From contig PDUO01000026.1 of NCBI GenBank assembly GCA_003008705.1, positions 434,001 through 498,000 of the forward strand: a stretch of DNA of 64,000 bases. The letters run 5' to 3'. The first letter of the stretch is position 1. Every line of letters begins with the position of its first letter. The position numbers were made by a program, and so were the translations under genes. The DNA comes from Pezicula radicicola. Its lineage: Eukaryota > Ascomycota > Leotiomycetes > Helotiales > Dermateaceae. Shown here piece by piece: positions 49,901-61,036 of the stretch. The notes below the pieces were generated by a model that ran no database searches, was not told the DNA's origin, and worked only from the letters and a program-made list of their open reading frames with translations.

Positions 49901-50485
49901 AGACGAAGCCAAGTTCAAATTCTTTTTCGGGATAGAGGAGCAGCAGACTCAGGCGTCAAACAAACATGTCACATCTCATCAACTATTAAGGCAGGGAAAG
50001 CTGTGAAAGAATACACACAACACAGTATTGTATTGTACCCTAACTTCCTTAGCACGTAGCTATTGAGAGAGCACACTCCCTTGCACACATAAATGATCCC
50101 ATTATGTGTCCCATCCGACCAGAGAAGTTGTTGAAGTTCTCCAAACGCCAGATGCTATGATGCTCTCTATCGCATATAAACTTTATCCCTCTATAAGAGG
50201 AGTCTACCGCCTTTTCTACGGTCTATGTTGAAAGACTTTTATCCCCAGATGATAACCAACCATCACCCAGAAGAGAAAGCTTTTTTTATCAATGCTAAAT
50301 GCAAAACGCTACTTGAATATCAGAAGAGAGAAAACTCCGCCTTATGGTCAGTTGATAACCATGCCTATTCGTAAATCATTTCGCCGCGAGATATTCCATA
50401 GAGAAAGTCTGAAAAAGTCATGCTCGGGTATATTGTGAGGACGTTGAGTCTCTCACGGATTCATGGCCGCGTTAATATTGTACAT
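46929..50485. other. Gene-poor spacer
   Basis: 3.6 kb upstream of the coiled-coil gene and downstream of SAM synthetase. It includes (CAATTA)4 at 47561-47584. Scattered frames of 60-80 codons overlap on both strands with no recognisable content. I could not find a tRNA or other RNA gene by eye. Confidence 0.5.
47561..47584. repeat. (CAATTA)4 tandem repeat
   Basis: Four perfect copies of CAATTA. Confidence 0.85.
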
Positions 50486-51767
50486 TTAGAACTTGAGGGT
50501 CTTTGGCTTCTCCCAGCTGAAGTTCTGGTTGGTGAAGTGACCGTTCTTGGCTGTTTGGAAGTAGATGGGCTTGGCCAAGTCGAGCTCCTTGACAATGACA
50601 CCGGGTCTCATGTCAAAGTTGGCACGAATGATGGCTTCAAGCTCATCGGAGGTCTTGGTTGAAGTTCCGTATGAATCAACAAAGATGGAAAGAGGCTCTG
50701 CAACACCAATGGCGTATGAGAGTTGGACAAGTGCTCGGCGGGCAAGTTTGGCGTTGACCAATGACTTGGCAATCCAACGAGCGAGGTATGCCGCCGAGCG
50801 ATCAACCTTGGAGAAATCCTTTCCGGAGAAGGCACCACCACCGTGAGCACCCCAACCACCGTATGTGTCGACGATGATCTTTCGGCCGGTGAGACCAGCA
50901 TCTCCTTGGGGTCCACCGATGATGAACTGACCAGAGGGTTGGATCTTTGACTTGTTAGATTTTTACTTTATTCGAGGTAGGATATTACATACATGGTAGA
51001 TGGTCTCATCGTTAAGGTACTTGGCAGGGATGACCTTCTTGATGATTTTCTCCTTGATCTCCTTGCGGAGCTCCTCGGTTGAGATGGTCTCAGAGTGTTG
51101 AGCAGAGACGACAACGGTGTGAACTCGAAGTGGGACAACAGCTCCGTTATCGTGCTTGTACTCAACGGTGACTTGAGTCTTAGTGTCAGGTCGGAGCCAT
51201 GGCAGGCTTCCGTCACGGCGGGCAGTAGACATGGCAGCGTTGAGCTTGTGGGCCAATTGCAGGGTCAATGGGAACAATTCTGGGGTCTCGTCGGTAGCGT
51301 ATCCGAACATGATACCCTGATCACCAGCACCTAGTTGCTCAAGAGCCTGCTCGTAGTGTAGACCTTGTGCAATATCTGGGGATTGCTCCTCAATGGCAAC
51401 CAACACGTTGCAAGTCTTGTAGTCGAAACCCTTCGCGGAGTCATCGTATCCGATGTCCTTGATGGCTCCTCGAATAACTTTCTGGTAGTCCAACTTGTGC
51501 TTGGTGGTGATCTCACCGAAGACCATGACCATACCGGTCTTGGTTGCCGTTTCACAGGCCACCTTTGATAGAGGGTCCTCTGATAAGCAGGCATCGAGAA
51601 TGGCATCAGAGACTTGGTCAGCAATCTTGTCAGGGTGGCCCTCTCCTACGGACTCAGACTGAAGTTCTCGTCAGTACACGTATCTTCTTTGCAGGATTGC
51701 TGTGCCTCACGGTGAACAAGAAGGTGCCCTGGTTGTGATGGCTAACGCCATTGGTTTGTGCAGCCAT
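50486..51767 (-). CDS. SAM1: S-adenosylmethionine synthetase (methionine adenosyltransferase)
   Basis: Makes S-adenosylmethionine from methionine and ATP in the cytosol. Exons 51767-51711, 51658-50993, 50944-50486 (394 codons, 393 aa, the usual length). Splicing joins GTFLFT to [19 protein letters not shown]. Family motifs: [10 protein letters not shown] (ATP/methionine site), [23 protein letters not shown], and [19 protein letters not shown]. The third exon begins [22 protein letters not shown]. The protein ends [12 protein letters not shown]. Introns are gtgagg..cttcag and gtatgt..caaag. Divergent from GPN3, 453 bp apart. Confidence 0.97.
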
Positions 51768-52220
51768 CTTTCCGGAGTTGTGGGGAGATGTGTAGAGATT
51801 AAAGGAGGGAACTGGAAGGGAGGAGAGCACTGAAGACGAAGATGAGATGTTGAGGGAGGAAAGGATGGGTAGAGACGATGTTGAGAAGGGGTGGTTTGGA
51901 GAATGGAAAGATGGAGTAAGGAACAGAAGTGAGGTGGTGGGGTTTTGCTCGGGTGCCGATAGTCGCAAGAAATTGTCAAACTAGTGCAATTGCACCATAT
52001 TTCACCGTTTCTCACCGCTGCCCGAGCGAATCACAGCAGTGAATGGGAACACCCTCGCATACAGCTTACCGTAAGCACTCGAAGCGGAGATTCAGCCTTA
52101 CTTACTAGGCAAGCCTTCGCAGCCTTCTCTACTCGTACCTCAGCATTTGAAATAATCTTCAAGGCGAGAAAAGGCTGAGAGGCAGCAAAAATAAATAGCA
52201 ACGACCCCACCATCATCACA
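51768..52220. promoter_or_regulatory. Divergent promoter, SAM synthetase / GPN3
   Basis: 453 bp between start codons. The SAM synthetase side is A/G-rich on the plus strand (a CT-rich leader on its own strand), as is common for highly expressed fungal genes. Confidence 0.55.
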
Positions 52221-53157
52221 ATGAGTAAATTCGGAGTACTGGTAATGGGCCCAGCAGGGGCAGGCAAGGTCAGTCAATCCACGGAATATTCATGGAAAAT
52301 GCTCATTCCTTTTATAGTCCACCTTTTGCGCAGGTCTCATAACTCATCTCCGCAACAATCGCCGCTCGTGTTTCTATGTAAATCTCGACCCCGCCGCCGA
52401 AGAATTCGCTCACGAACCCGACCTTGACATCAAAGACTTGATCTCCCTCGAAGATGTGATGGAAGAAATGGGACTCGGACCAAATGGAGGTCTGATTTAC
52501 TGCTTCGAGTTCCTGCTCGAGAACCTCGATTTTCTCACTGAAGCACTCGACCCTCTCACCGAGGAATACCTGATCATTATCGATATGCCTGGCCAGATTG
52601 AACTATACACGCATATTCCTATATTGCCTGAGCTGGTCAAGCATCTGACACGGACAGGTGCCTTGGATATCAATCTTTGCGCAGCATACCTGCTTGAAGC
52701 TACATTTGTGATAGACAGGGCAAAATTCTTCGCAGGCACGTTGAGTGCAATGAGTGCAATGATCATGCTGGAAGTACCCCATGTGAACATATTGTCGAAG
52801 ATGGATCTGGTTAAGGGGCAAGTTGGAAAGAGGGAACTGAAGCGCTTCTTGGATCCCGACACTACGCTCCTCGATGAAGATGTTGTCGGGGAGGACCATG
52901 TAGACGAGGGCTCTGGGGATCCAGCAGAGGCAGAGTCCATGATGCGAGGATCGAGCTTCAAAAGATTGAACAAGGCTGTTGCAGGCTTGATCGATAGCTT
53001 CAGTATGGTGTCTTATCTCAAGTTAGATGTACAAGACGAGGATAGTGTGGGAGCTATATTGAGTTACATCGATGATGCGATACAGTATCATGAGTCACAA
53101 GAGCCAAAAGAACCGAATGACGAAATCGACATGTATGGGGAAGATGGCTTTGAATAA
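52221..53157 (+). CDS. GPN3: GPN-loop GTPase 3
   Basis: Small GTPase that with its paralogs assists assembly and nuclear import of RNA polymerase II. Exons 52221-52268 and 52318-53157 (296 codons, 295 aa). The 49-bp intron (gtcagt..tatag) splits the P-loop: GPAGAGK joins to STFCAGLITHL. Other landmarks: FYVNLDPAAEEF, DLISLEDVMEEMGLGPNGGLIYC (the Gly-Pro-Asn loop), IDMPGQIELYTHIPIL (switch region), and NILSKMDL (guanine specificity). The acidic end reads YGEDGFE. The set EFAHEPDLDIKDLIS and FVIDRAKFFAGTLSAMSAMI places it with GPN3 rather than GPN1 or GPN2. Confidence 0.94.
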
Positions 53158-53512
53158 GAGAACTAGAAGAACCAGTTTTTAGTTCAAGGTGTCTGTTGGA
53201 GTTATGGAACGAGTTGGGAAAAGGTACACACAGCATAGCGTAGGCGTTATTCATTTAGATATCCAAAGACTTGCAAAACAAGCCGCCGTGCCTTAATACC
53301 AAGTGAGAAAACTCCTAGTAGCCTGCAGTGAAACGCCTGCGCCTATCCTTTCCCAAACATCATGAGAATATGCCTAAACCCAATGCCAAACTAGCTGGAC
53401 ATAGCTTATCCAGCACAGTACCCAATAAGTACCCATTAACCATTATGTATGCTAGAAGCAAAGTATGCACGGCATTCATCAATGCCAAATCGCACCTCTC
53501 CTCGAAGTTGCA
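53158..53512. other. Convergent spacer, GPN3 / APQ12
   Basis: 355 bp between converging 3' ends. Nothing further seen. Confidence 0.5.
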
Positions 53513-54070
53513 TCACCTCCAACTAGAGCCCGCTCTAACCCCCGGCTTCGGCCCTCCCCGTCCCTGGATCTGACTATTATACTGCGCCTGATTCTGATAC
53601 CCCTCCCAACGCCTATACTCCCTCCACCAAACCTCATTCAACTCAACTCCCCACTCATACAAATCACCAACAGTCCTACCAACACCCCTCTGCGCAACGA
53701 CAGCTATCGCCAAAACAACCAAGCCCCAAAACATCAAACTCATCAAGAATCTCGTCCACCACATCATCACCCTCCGCACGAAATTTAATATCTGCATGGT
53801 GATGAGGAGGAAGAGGATGATGACGCCAACGGATATTATGACTGGTGATTCTTGTGTGAAGATGGCTGCTTTGTGGAGGAGTGGTAGTACGATCGGGTAG
53901 AGTTGTGCTTGCGCTTCCCAGTACATAGAGCGGATGGGTTGGAGGTAAGGGTCTGCGGCGTTGTAGAGCTGGTAGGCTTGGACTGCATAATCTGGAGGTT
54001 ATTAGTATTGGTTGTAAACTTGTATGACGGGAGAAACAAATGTGTGCTTGCCTTTGAGAATATCCATCAT
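53513..54070 (-). CDS. APQ12: Nuclear pore assembly / membrane protein Apq12
   Basis: Nuclear-envelope and ER protein affecting lipid balance, pore assembly and mRNA export in yeast. Exons 54070-54052 and 53991-53513 (166 codons, 165 aa). The first exon encodes MMDILK plus one base. The 60-bp intron starts GCAAGC instead of GT and ends CTCCAG, giving KDYAVQAYQLYNAADPYLQPI. Two membrane segments (IISVGVIILFLLITMQILNFV; FLMSLMFWGLVVLAIAVVA) flank VRRVMMWWTR, followed by GRTVGDLYEWGVELNEVWWREYRRWEG. The layout matches fungal Apq12. A second in-frame ATG is at 54067. Confidence 0.83.
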
Positions 54071-55174
54071 GGGTAGAAAAAGCTCTGAAAGCTCTACTTT
54101 GAGGAAGGCTAATGATGTGGTGACGCGTTGCGTATAGTATGCGTTTATGACTAAGGATGGCGAAGAGGACTTGGGTTGTGAGTTTTTTGGATGAAGCTTG
54201 AACTGTTGTCGCAATTTCCAAGCTTTAAAAGGGCTTGTACTTATACAGTGCAAATGTTTCTTCTTGCAAAACCGCGGTTCTTCTCCACAAGCTGTGGACG
54301 CGATAAAGCTCACCAGCTCGCTAGTTCGATGTGCTCTGGCTAGTTTCGACGTGGCACGTGCATAAACCCCTTTACTACCCTACCGAGCTAGCGGTGTAGA
54401 TACGTTCTTTTATGCTAGCGGGTAGGATAATTCCTTTGTAACTTATAGTCTTGCAAGTTGTTAGAAAAGTTTATATCTCTAGATAGAACTATTTCTTTAT
54501 CTTCTAGTAGGTAGGAACTTATTTGCTTATTAAGTCCTAACTCCGAATCCTAAACCCCTTCTTCATCCATATCATATTTCTTATAATTTATATATATCCG
54601 TCAAATATTATTTAATAGTACAACCGTTAGTTAGGTACAGGGTGCTTTTATATGGCTAGAAGTAAATTAACTTACTTCAAATAGCTGAGTTGTTTAAGTT
54701 AAATATCTAAGTTACTTAAATCAAGCGAGGTATGAAAGTATCGGCAAAATTCAGGTTGAACTTTGTAATATTTGCTCTCGCCGTGTAAGCAGTACATATT
54801 TTCTCAAGATGTGTTTGGACTAAAGTACTTGACCTCACAAGTGAGTGCAGCTCTGCTCGCTATGGAAGCAAACCTAGAGTGGAGACGTCTGCAATAGTAC
54901 TGGATCTATAAGTATTCCTAGATCCTGTCCTATGAATCCTGCTAGGTTTTTCCTAGCCCTTCTAAAGGGCAGTAGCACTAGACAGTTATTAGTCAATATC
55001 CTAACCATCTATAATTATGGGCGAACTCCATCATAACTGCCGAACTCCATCGCTATGCTCTAAGTAAACCAAGCCCCTATGAGTCCGAAACCTATGCCAG
55101 AAATAAGCCACGAATCCAGATGCTATCTCAATACGAGCATCTCCCCCCTGGTTCTCCATCCACTATAACCCATT
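54071..55174. other. AT-rich spacer
   Basis: 1.1 kb between APQ12's start and POL4's stop. It contains a small imperfect inverted repeat (CTACCGAGCTAGC at 54380-54392 against GCTAGCGGGTAG at 54414-54425), a repeat relic (54660-54735), and a duplicated GAACTCCATC near 55024 and 55044. No gene seen. Confidence 0.5.
54660..54735. repeat. Relic of dispersed TAACTTAAGTCAAG-type repeat
   Basis: GTTACTTAAATCAAGCGAGG at 54711-54730 is close to AGTTAACTTAAGTCAAGCGA at 20921-20940. Preceding words (TTAACTTACTTCAAATAGC, GTTTAAGTTAAATATC) are of the same kind. Confidence 0.45.
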
Positions 55175-57679
55175 TTAATGGCAAATCCTCTCATAGGGAG
55201 GTCTCCACGGTACATTCAATGCCTGAAACACCTTCATCTCATCATCGCCCGCTACTAAGGTTCCCTCAGTCATCTTTTCTCTGCCAGGACCCCTCATGAC
55301 ATCTTTGTACAGCCCGCGTTGATTCAACCTCATGCCTTTCCTCTTGCTTAGTAAACGCATACTTCTATTGAAGATATCGTCACCTGTCCAGTATATTAAT
55401 GCTGCCCCAAATTCTTTCTCGGGAACCAGTAGGAAGTCGATACGTCTCCAGACCGGGTTGGGAGACGATGGGAGAACACAGCAGCCATGCCATTTTGAAC
55501 CGCTGTGCTTTGGCGTTGCTAATGCAGCGACGAGAAAGCCAGAGGCGATGAGAGCACTCACCAACTTGTGTAAGAACGAGAGTAGGTCTTTGCTTGACGT
55601 GGTCTCAGGTCTTGTCAAAAGGATATCAATGTCTCCCGACGTTTCAGTTCCGCGTCTATAACTTCCCCCAATGACAACCTTCACCTGTGGATCGATGTCA
55701 CGAGCTGTGTTCGAGACGATTTTAGCCAAAGCAGTAACTTCATCGCGTGGTATGCGCATCAGAAGGTCGTCGTAGTGTTCAATGCCAAACTGCTGGTTTG
55801 GGCTTAGAGTTTCATTGGCCTTCACATCCTCTAGAGTCTTGTAGCCCCGTGCAACCCATTTTGACGCCTGACTGAGACCAACCTGGTAGATATTCAAAAA
55901 GAGCTGGAGGATTTTATCTGTGGGCTCATCCTTTGCACTTTCGAGTCTCCGGAGACGATCAGTGTTCACGATCTCCTCTATCTTAGCTGCAATTCGTTTC
56001 CCGACGAACGGCAACTTAATAGCTTCATCGGCTGTTGTGATCTTTGTTGTTTGTTTCTTAAGAACTCCAATGGCCTTTTGATAGCTTCTGGATCTCCATT
56101 CATCTTTATTGCGGGTGTAGTGATCGCACATCTCTTGCAAAATCTCAATTGTGCGAGAATTTGGGCTCGTTCCGGTACTCCTGCCTGTTCCACCAGTCAT
56201 GCAGCTGAAGTTCTCTTGGTTAAATCCACTCCCGCCAAATGTCTTCTTCCGAGTGGGCTTGTCTGCTTTACGAGGAGGCGATGGTTCATTATCTGTGCTA
56301 TAGTCGTCTGATTCGATTGAATCACGAGATGAAGGTCGATCTTCATCCTCCTCATCATCATCCAAAGGAAGGTGTTTCAATTCGAGAGCGGTTTCGATCA
56401 CCTCGTCCAGCTCGTCTTTTTGTATTGAGGATGAACCTCCCCTTAAGCGATTCATAGGCTGCTCTTGAGGACTTTCGACTAGCTGACTATTATTACTGTT
56501 CTGAAAAGCCAACCGAAAGCCTGGAGATTCATCAATGAGGTCAAGACTTATGCTCATCGGTCTCCGCTGAGTAGAGCCTTCGCTTCGAGGGGGTGTTTCG
56601 TTTGGAGGTGCATAGTCCCACTTTCCTGGTCGTGTTTGCGCTGGCTTCACTTGTAGAGAAGCATCGAGCTTCTGGGGCTCCGTCGTGGGTAGCAACTGTT
56701 CTGCTGGGGGCTCCTTGGCCTTCTCGTATCCCTGAACCATGTACTTGGTCTGGTGGGGATCTAGCAAGCATTTAAAGGATCCGTAGCAGTCGATGGGATA
56801 ATCTTCATTCACAAGTGCCGCTGTTGAGGGTAGTTTATCGAGCTTTAGAAAGGCCATCACATCCTTGTAGGTCAGGTGTTTGTCGACAACGATATGTGTA
56901 ATATCGGGGACTAACTCCTTACTCCACACAACACCGTGCTCACGAGCCCTATTAATCCGCAATCTTCTTGCGGGAGCAGCATCATTAGGAGGGATGTAGT
57001 AAAATTTTAAGCCCTGGTATCATTAGTATGTTGTAGGAAAATAGATGTATAAGCGTGTATAAATATTATACCTTGAAGTATTGCTGTGCTTCCGGCTTGA
57101 GCTTGAAAGGAATCTCCTTGCGCTTCCGTTTTCCTAATATGGTTGCAATACCAGAACTATTGGTTGAAAAGGGGGTTCCAAAGCCGGGAGTATTCAATAC
57201 TGGATTTGAGACAGTTCTGCGCTCAGTAACCGGTCTCCGACCCATTTCCGCGAGCGGTGTTTCCTTGATGATCGAGGTATCCGAGGGTAGTGGCCTTTCT
57301 AAAGCGAGAGGCGTGGTTGCCGTTAAGGAGCGCCGTAGAGCCGCAATACGAGGAATGGGAGGTGTCTCTTTCACAATAGAACCGCTTGATGCAGGCGTTG
57401 GCGCTGATTCCATACGATTCAAGGAGGCAGGGAGCTTTTTTAGTAACGAGGGAGTACGCAAGTTCTGCGCCGAAGAGCGAATGGGTGCTGAAGATGGCGC
57501 TTTGAGTGGCCTGCTACGTTCAAAAACAGCGCGGGCATCGCTGGTATCTTCTTCATACTCGTTATCTGGGTCTTTCTGCAGGGCCTCAAGCTCAGCGAAA
57601 AATCGCTGTTTATCTATTAAGGGTGCCTAGCTTCCGCGTCAAAGTGGTAGAGGGAGCAGTGGACGGAGAAACTTACCAT
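55175..57679 (-). CDS. POL4: Family-X DNA polymerase (Pol4 / Pol lambda type)
   Basis: Gap-filling polymerase of end joining and base-excision repair. Proposed exons: 57679-57677 (ATG only), 57605-57072, 57013-55175, totalling 792 codons (791 aa). The first intron (gtaagt..aaacag) gives M-RFFAELEALQKDPDNEYEED; the second (gtataa..accag) joins QQYFK to GLKFYYIPP. A BRCT domain spans about 180-265 (GVVWSKELVPDITHIVVDKHLTYKDV). The 8-kDa part has CDHYTRNKDEWRSRSYQKAI and a helix-hairpin-helix (KLPFVGKRIAAKIEEI). Palm catalytic Asp residues: GGSYRRGTETSGDIDILL (about 640, 642) and WRRIDFLL (about 705). The thumb ends with MRLNQRGLYKD. The N-terminal start is the uncertain part; everything from 57605 on is solid. 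Confidence 0.92.
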
Positions 57680-58872
57680 CTAAATAGTCTCAGTTACTAT
57701 CTATGAATCATCAGGATGATAAGGTGGAGAGGTATTGGGTAGTACATGGATTGTGGAAAGAAACGAGAAAGCTCAATAATAAAGCCAAGCGAGGTGGTTG
57801 CCCTGCGAAAGGCTGACACATCAGCCTTGCATGCAAGGCTACAATCAACCACGTTCCATAGCCCTATAAATATCGAAAACAAGAGAAACACACTCAATAT
57901 CTTCCTGGTTGGATAAGCTGTAAGATAGTTCAGCTCAACTTAAGTTGACTAACTACTTGCTGATGCCCTTGCTTATGAATAATGGCTCTCGTTCTAATTC
58001 AAGCTTGGACCCCGCCCTTTCAGATGTGTTATTGCCCCTTCAAAACTTCTTCATAGGCTGAGTTGTTTCTAAGAGCTATCAAGGTTGAATTATCCCTTGA
58101 TAGCTTGGAGTTTTGCTGTTGTTGCCCCCCGCCCCCCTCACCTCCTTTTTTTTATACCTTTTTGAGAACCTAGATTTAGATTTGCCTTACTGTATCTACC
58201 TTATCTACCTTACTTGCTTTATTATGCTGTACCTGATCCTGCCTTAGGTACTGGCCTTAAATCACATATTAGGCGATGGTCTTTTTTGGTCAAAGTTTTC
58301 CAAAGTCAGTAGTTGAGAGAGCAGTATTACGTTGTGTCTAGAATAGTATTTCTAGTTGTGACTTGCAAGGCACTTTATTATTCTTGGATACCTACTCCTA
58401 ATAATAGTCCATGTATGATTTACCAATTTGTAAATCATAGCTAGTAGAACAAGTATTGTTAATCACTGAAAGACCACAAGCCTAGCTTTTCGAGTACAAG
58501 GGTGTGCAATGATTCCTTTAAGCAGTGTTATCAGCTCAAATCGCGCTTGCTTTTGTGTCAATTATACCTAAACTGCACAAGTTTTGCAATGGTTATTTAG
58601 ATTAATAAAAGTTGTTTGTGCATACAATTCCTCTATAATTACTCATTTGCCTCGTAATACATCTTTAGAAACTCCTAACACCTCAAGCACACCATGATCC
58701 CGGAAGTATACATTAAGCACTAAGAGGGCAAGCCTGCTAGTCCTCATCCTCATCAATTCATTACTAGAAGTATTTTCTCGTCAAGCCAAATAGTAACTAC
58801 CAACCACTATAAGGAAAGGGGTCAGCATAAATCCGCCGCAAGAAGATCAAATCATGTTCGGGTTGTATGCAC
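57680..58872. other. Spacer with palindrome upstream of POL4
   Basis: 1.2 kb. It holds the POL4 leader, the palindromic cluster at 57809-57840, a stretch of repeat-like words (57920-57960: CTCAACTTAAGTTGAC) and AT-rich sequence. No gene seen. Confidence 0.5.
57809..57840. repeat. Nested palindrome, AAGGCT arms
   Basis: AAGGCTGA-CACA-TCAGCCTT is an 8-bp-arm inverted repeat. It overlaps AGCCTTGCATGCAAGGCT (57823-57840), a perfect 18-bp palindrome. The three AAGGCT arms alternate in direction. Confidence 0.85.
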
Positions 58873-61036
58873 TTACAAGCACTCAGCGTGAAGGTAGATA
58901 CCTTGAGCACCGGTCCCCTTGTGTACGCCTCTCTCGTCAGAGCACTTGACAACCGTCCTCCTGACATCGGCAGTCATAGCTAATGGTCCACAAACAGCAA
59001 TACCGGTCTCTCCGTCAGCCTCCGCGAGCAACTCCCAGAGGAATGGGTAGAAATCAGGCCTTCCGCTACAGAATCTCGCGCATGGGAGAATGCGGGATCG
59101 GGTACCTGACCTGAGACTGGAGGAGTAGCCGGATCTTGTTTTTGTCAGACTCGTCACTCCCTTCTCGTCAGTAACCTCGCGAATGCTGTCAGAGTCATCC
59201 TCGATAATCTCACAGCAACACGGGCCAGCTGTCTTGTCACAATCACAGCCACATTCCTTATCATTAGCTGCATAGGCCCCTGTGGTAAAAGCATCATCGC
59301 AAGTAACATGAATGCGGATAGAGAGTTCAATACCAGCACCCCGGAGGGCTTGTGCGGCTGAAGTAAGTTCAGAAGAGATCCATGAAATCCAGGATGTGTT
59401 TTTCACAACCCAAATGTAGACGATTCTCTTTACTGGAAGGCGGCCGTTTTTAACTCGTGATGCAAGATCCAGAAGAATCGGTAGAGTGAAGGTGGTTCCT
59501 GTGGACCCGGCAATGAGAATAACGGTATCGAATGATGCGAAGTCGTTATGTGAGCTACCATATGGGCCATCAATAAGTGCAATATGAGTTTGTTGTGGAG
59601 CTGAGGCGGGCGAGGTTTCGGGTTTTCTAGGGAGAAGTGAAGAGGTGGAAGAGGACGCGTGCTTGAGTAGTCGACCAGTGAATCCTTTGTGTCCCTTCAA
59701 AATGAAGACAAGTTCGCCGTCGTGGGATGTGGGAACAGATGCAACGGTTGCAGGGTGAGATTGTCCAGGCCCGAGCTTTGGAATTGAAAGAAAAACATGA
59801 GCACCAGGAGTCCACTTCTTGATTGCCTTGCTGCGAACGCAGACCTTGGTTACACCACCTTCGAGGGACGTCAAAGTTGCATGTCCCGGGCGGACATTGT
59901 TCCAGGTGAATCTGGCGGATCTGATGATGCGGTCAACGAGGTAGAGTGCAATTGGTATATAGATGTAGACTCTAGAATAGAGTGCGGTACTTGGCAAATG
60001 CATCATGACCGCAATTATGAAACCAAAGAACGTAATGATATGCTGGATGACGAAAAACTCATAGCTGAAGTTTCGAATGGGAGCAACGGTACTGATGTTC
60101 ATCCAGATGAGGATTGCGTACACCCCCCATCCAGTGGGAATACAAGAATCGGTCGCATACTCCAATGGCCCGAGGTCGTAGGCATTCCATGCGAGGTGCA
60201 AGAAAAGCATGTGGAGCGTCACAAGAAGTAGTAGGACTCTAGCAACCCAACGGTGAACAACATTCAACCTCTCGTACGACACACCACTGACGAGCGAGAT
60301 GAGGTTGTTCTTGCCAGCAAGTAGAATCAAAAGAGGCACTTGGGCGACGGCCAACCAAGCCGCCCGGACACCGTAGCTTGTGTAATGTTGCGCCCCATCA
60401 ATGTTGTTGTTAACGAAAAGGTTCAGGATACACCAAGCGAAGTATCCGACCAAAAGGATGATTGTACCCACTGGTGGGACTTTAAAGAGACGACCTGCTC
60501 CACTTTGAGGGGTATACTGGGTATAGGATGCCTCTCGAATAATGGCAGTTGTTGTAGCAGCAGTGGTGGTAAACCAGTTGGAAGGAGATGCTGGGCGTGC
60601 ATGATTGGCAGCAGCAGCACGTATTCTGATGAAGGTTTAGTGGCAAGACGAATGGCTCTCGACACATGTAACTCACCTCATCTTGACTATAGCCTTCTGT
60701 ACAACATTGAAGAAAGCGAAGACTCCAATAACAGCGCAAACTCCATACCAAAAATGCCTGGCATACAAATTTCCATCGACCTGGAGCACGGTGTCATCCA
60801 GGATCTCACCCAGGAAGGTAGCGGCGTCTGTCATGTTTGTCAAGTCGAATCCAGAAGAGTTCAACGCTGTCCCATCTGTCGGGGCACCCCCCACTTCAAC
60901 AAATTAGTACTATGTTTTTTCCAAAGAGTAAGAGTAGGAGCCTTGAGACATGCTCCCGGAGTCGTGAGACAGTGTTTCGAGACCATGAGAACAAAGAAAT
61001 ATGTTGCTTACTCGTCATGCTAGTTCCCATATCCAT
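58873..61036 (-). CDS. Ferric/cupric reductase-like flavocytochrome (FRE family)
   Basis: Membrane reductase passing electrons from NADPH through FAD and heme to metal. Exons 61036-61012, 60893-60677, 60625-58873, totalling 665 codons (664 aa). Introns gtaagc..gaag (with TACTAAT branch site) and gtgagt..atcag. The N-terminus is likely outside the membrane and has candidate N-glycosylation sites (NSS, NMT). About seven hydrophobic segments follow. Heme-binding His pairs lie in VVHRWVARVLLLLVTLHMLFLH and FFVIQHIITFFGFIIAVMMH. The FAD motif is HPATVAS (usually HPF[ST]), then the nucleotide site IDGPYGSS and VILIAGSTGTTFTLPIL. It ends GIAVCGPLAM..YLHAECL. Odd: a Cys cluster (CGCDCD..PCCCE, residues about 539-552) sits in the NADPH domain. 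Iron uptake is likely but not proven; the family also includes copper reductases. Confidence 0.9.

Noticed and set aside
46929..50485. tRNA or other RNA genes in the long spacers
   Set aside because: I looked for A-box and B-box-like words (GGTTCRANYCC) and paired arms by eye and found none that fold; tRNAscan-SE would be needed to be sure.
53465..53788. 107-aa Pro/Thr-rich plus frame
   Set aside because: Antisense to APQ12.
54380..54425. Second MITE suggested by CTACCGAGCTAGC / GCTAGCGGGTAG
   Set aside because: The arms are only about 12 bp with a gap and lie 21 bp apart with no target duplication; more likely a chance hairpin.
59797..61023. Plus-strand frames of 144 and 227 aa
   Set aside because: Antisense shadows of the ferric reductase, whose minus frame carries the heme, FAD and nucleotide motifs.
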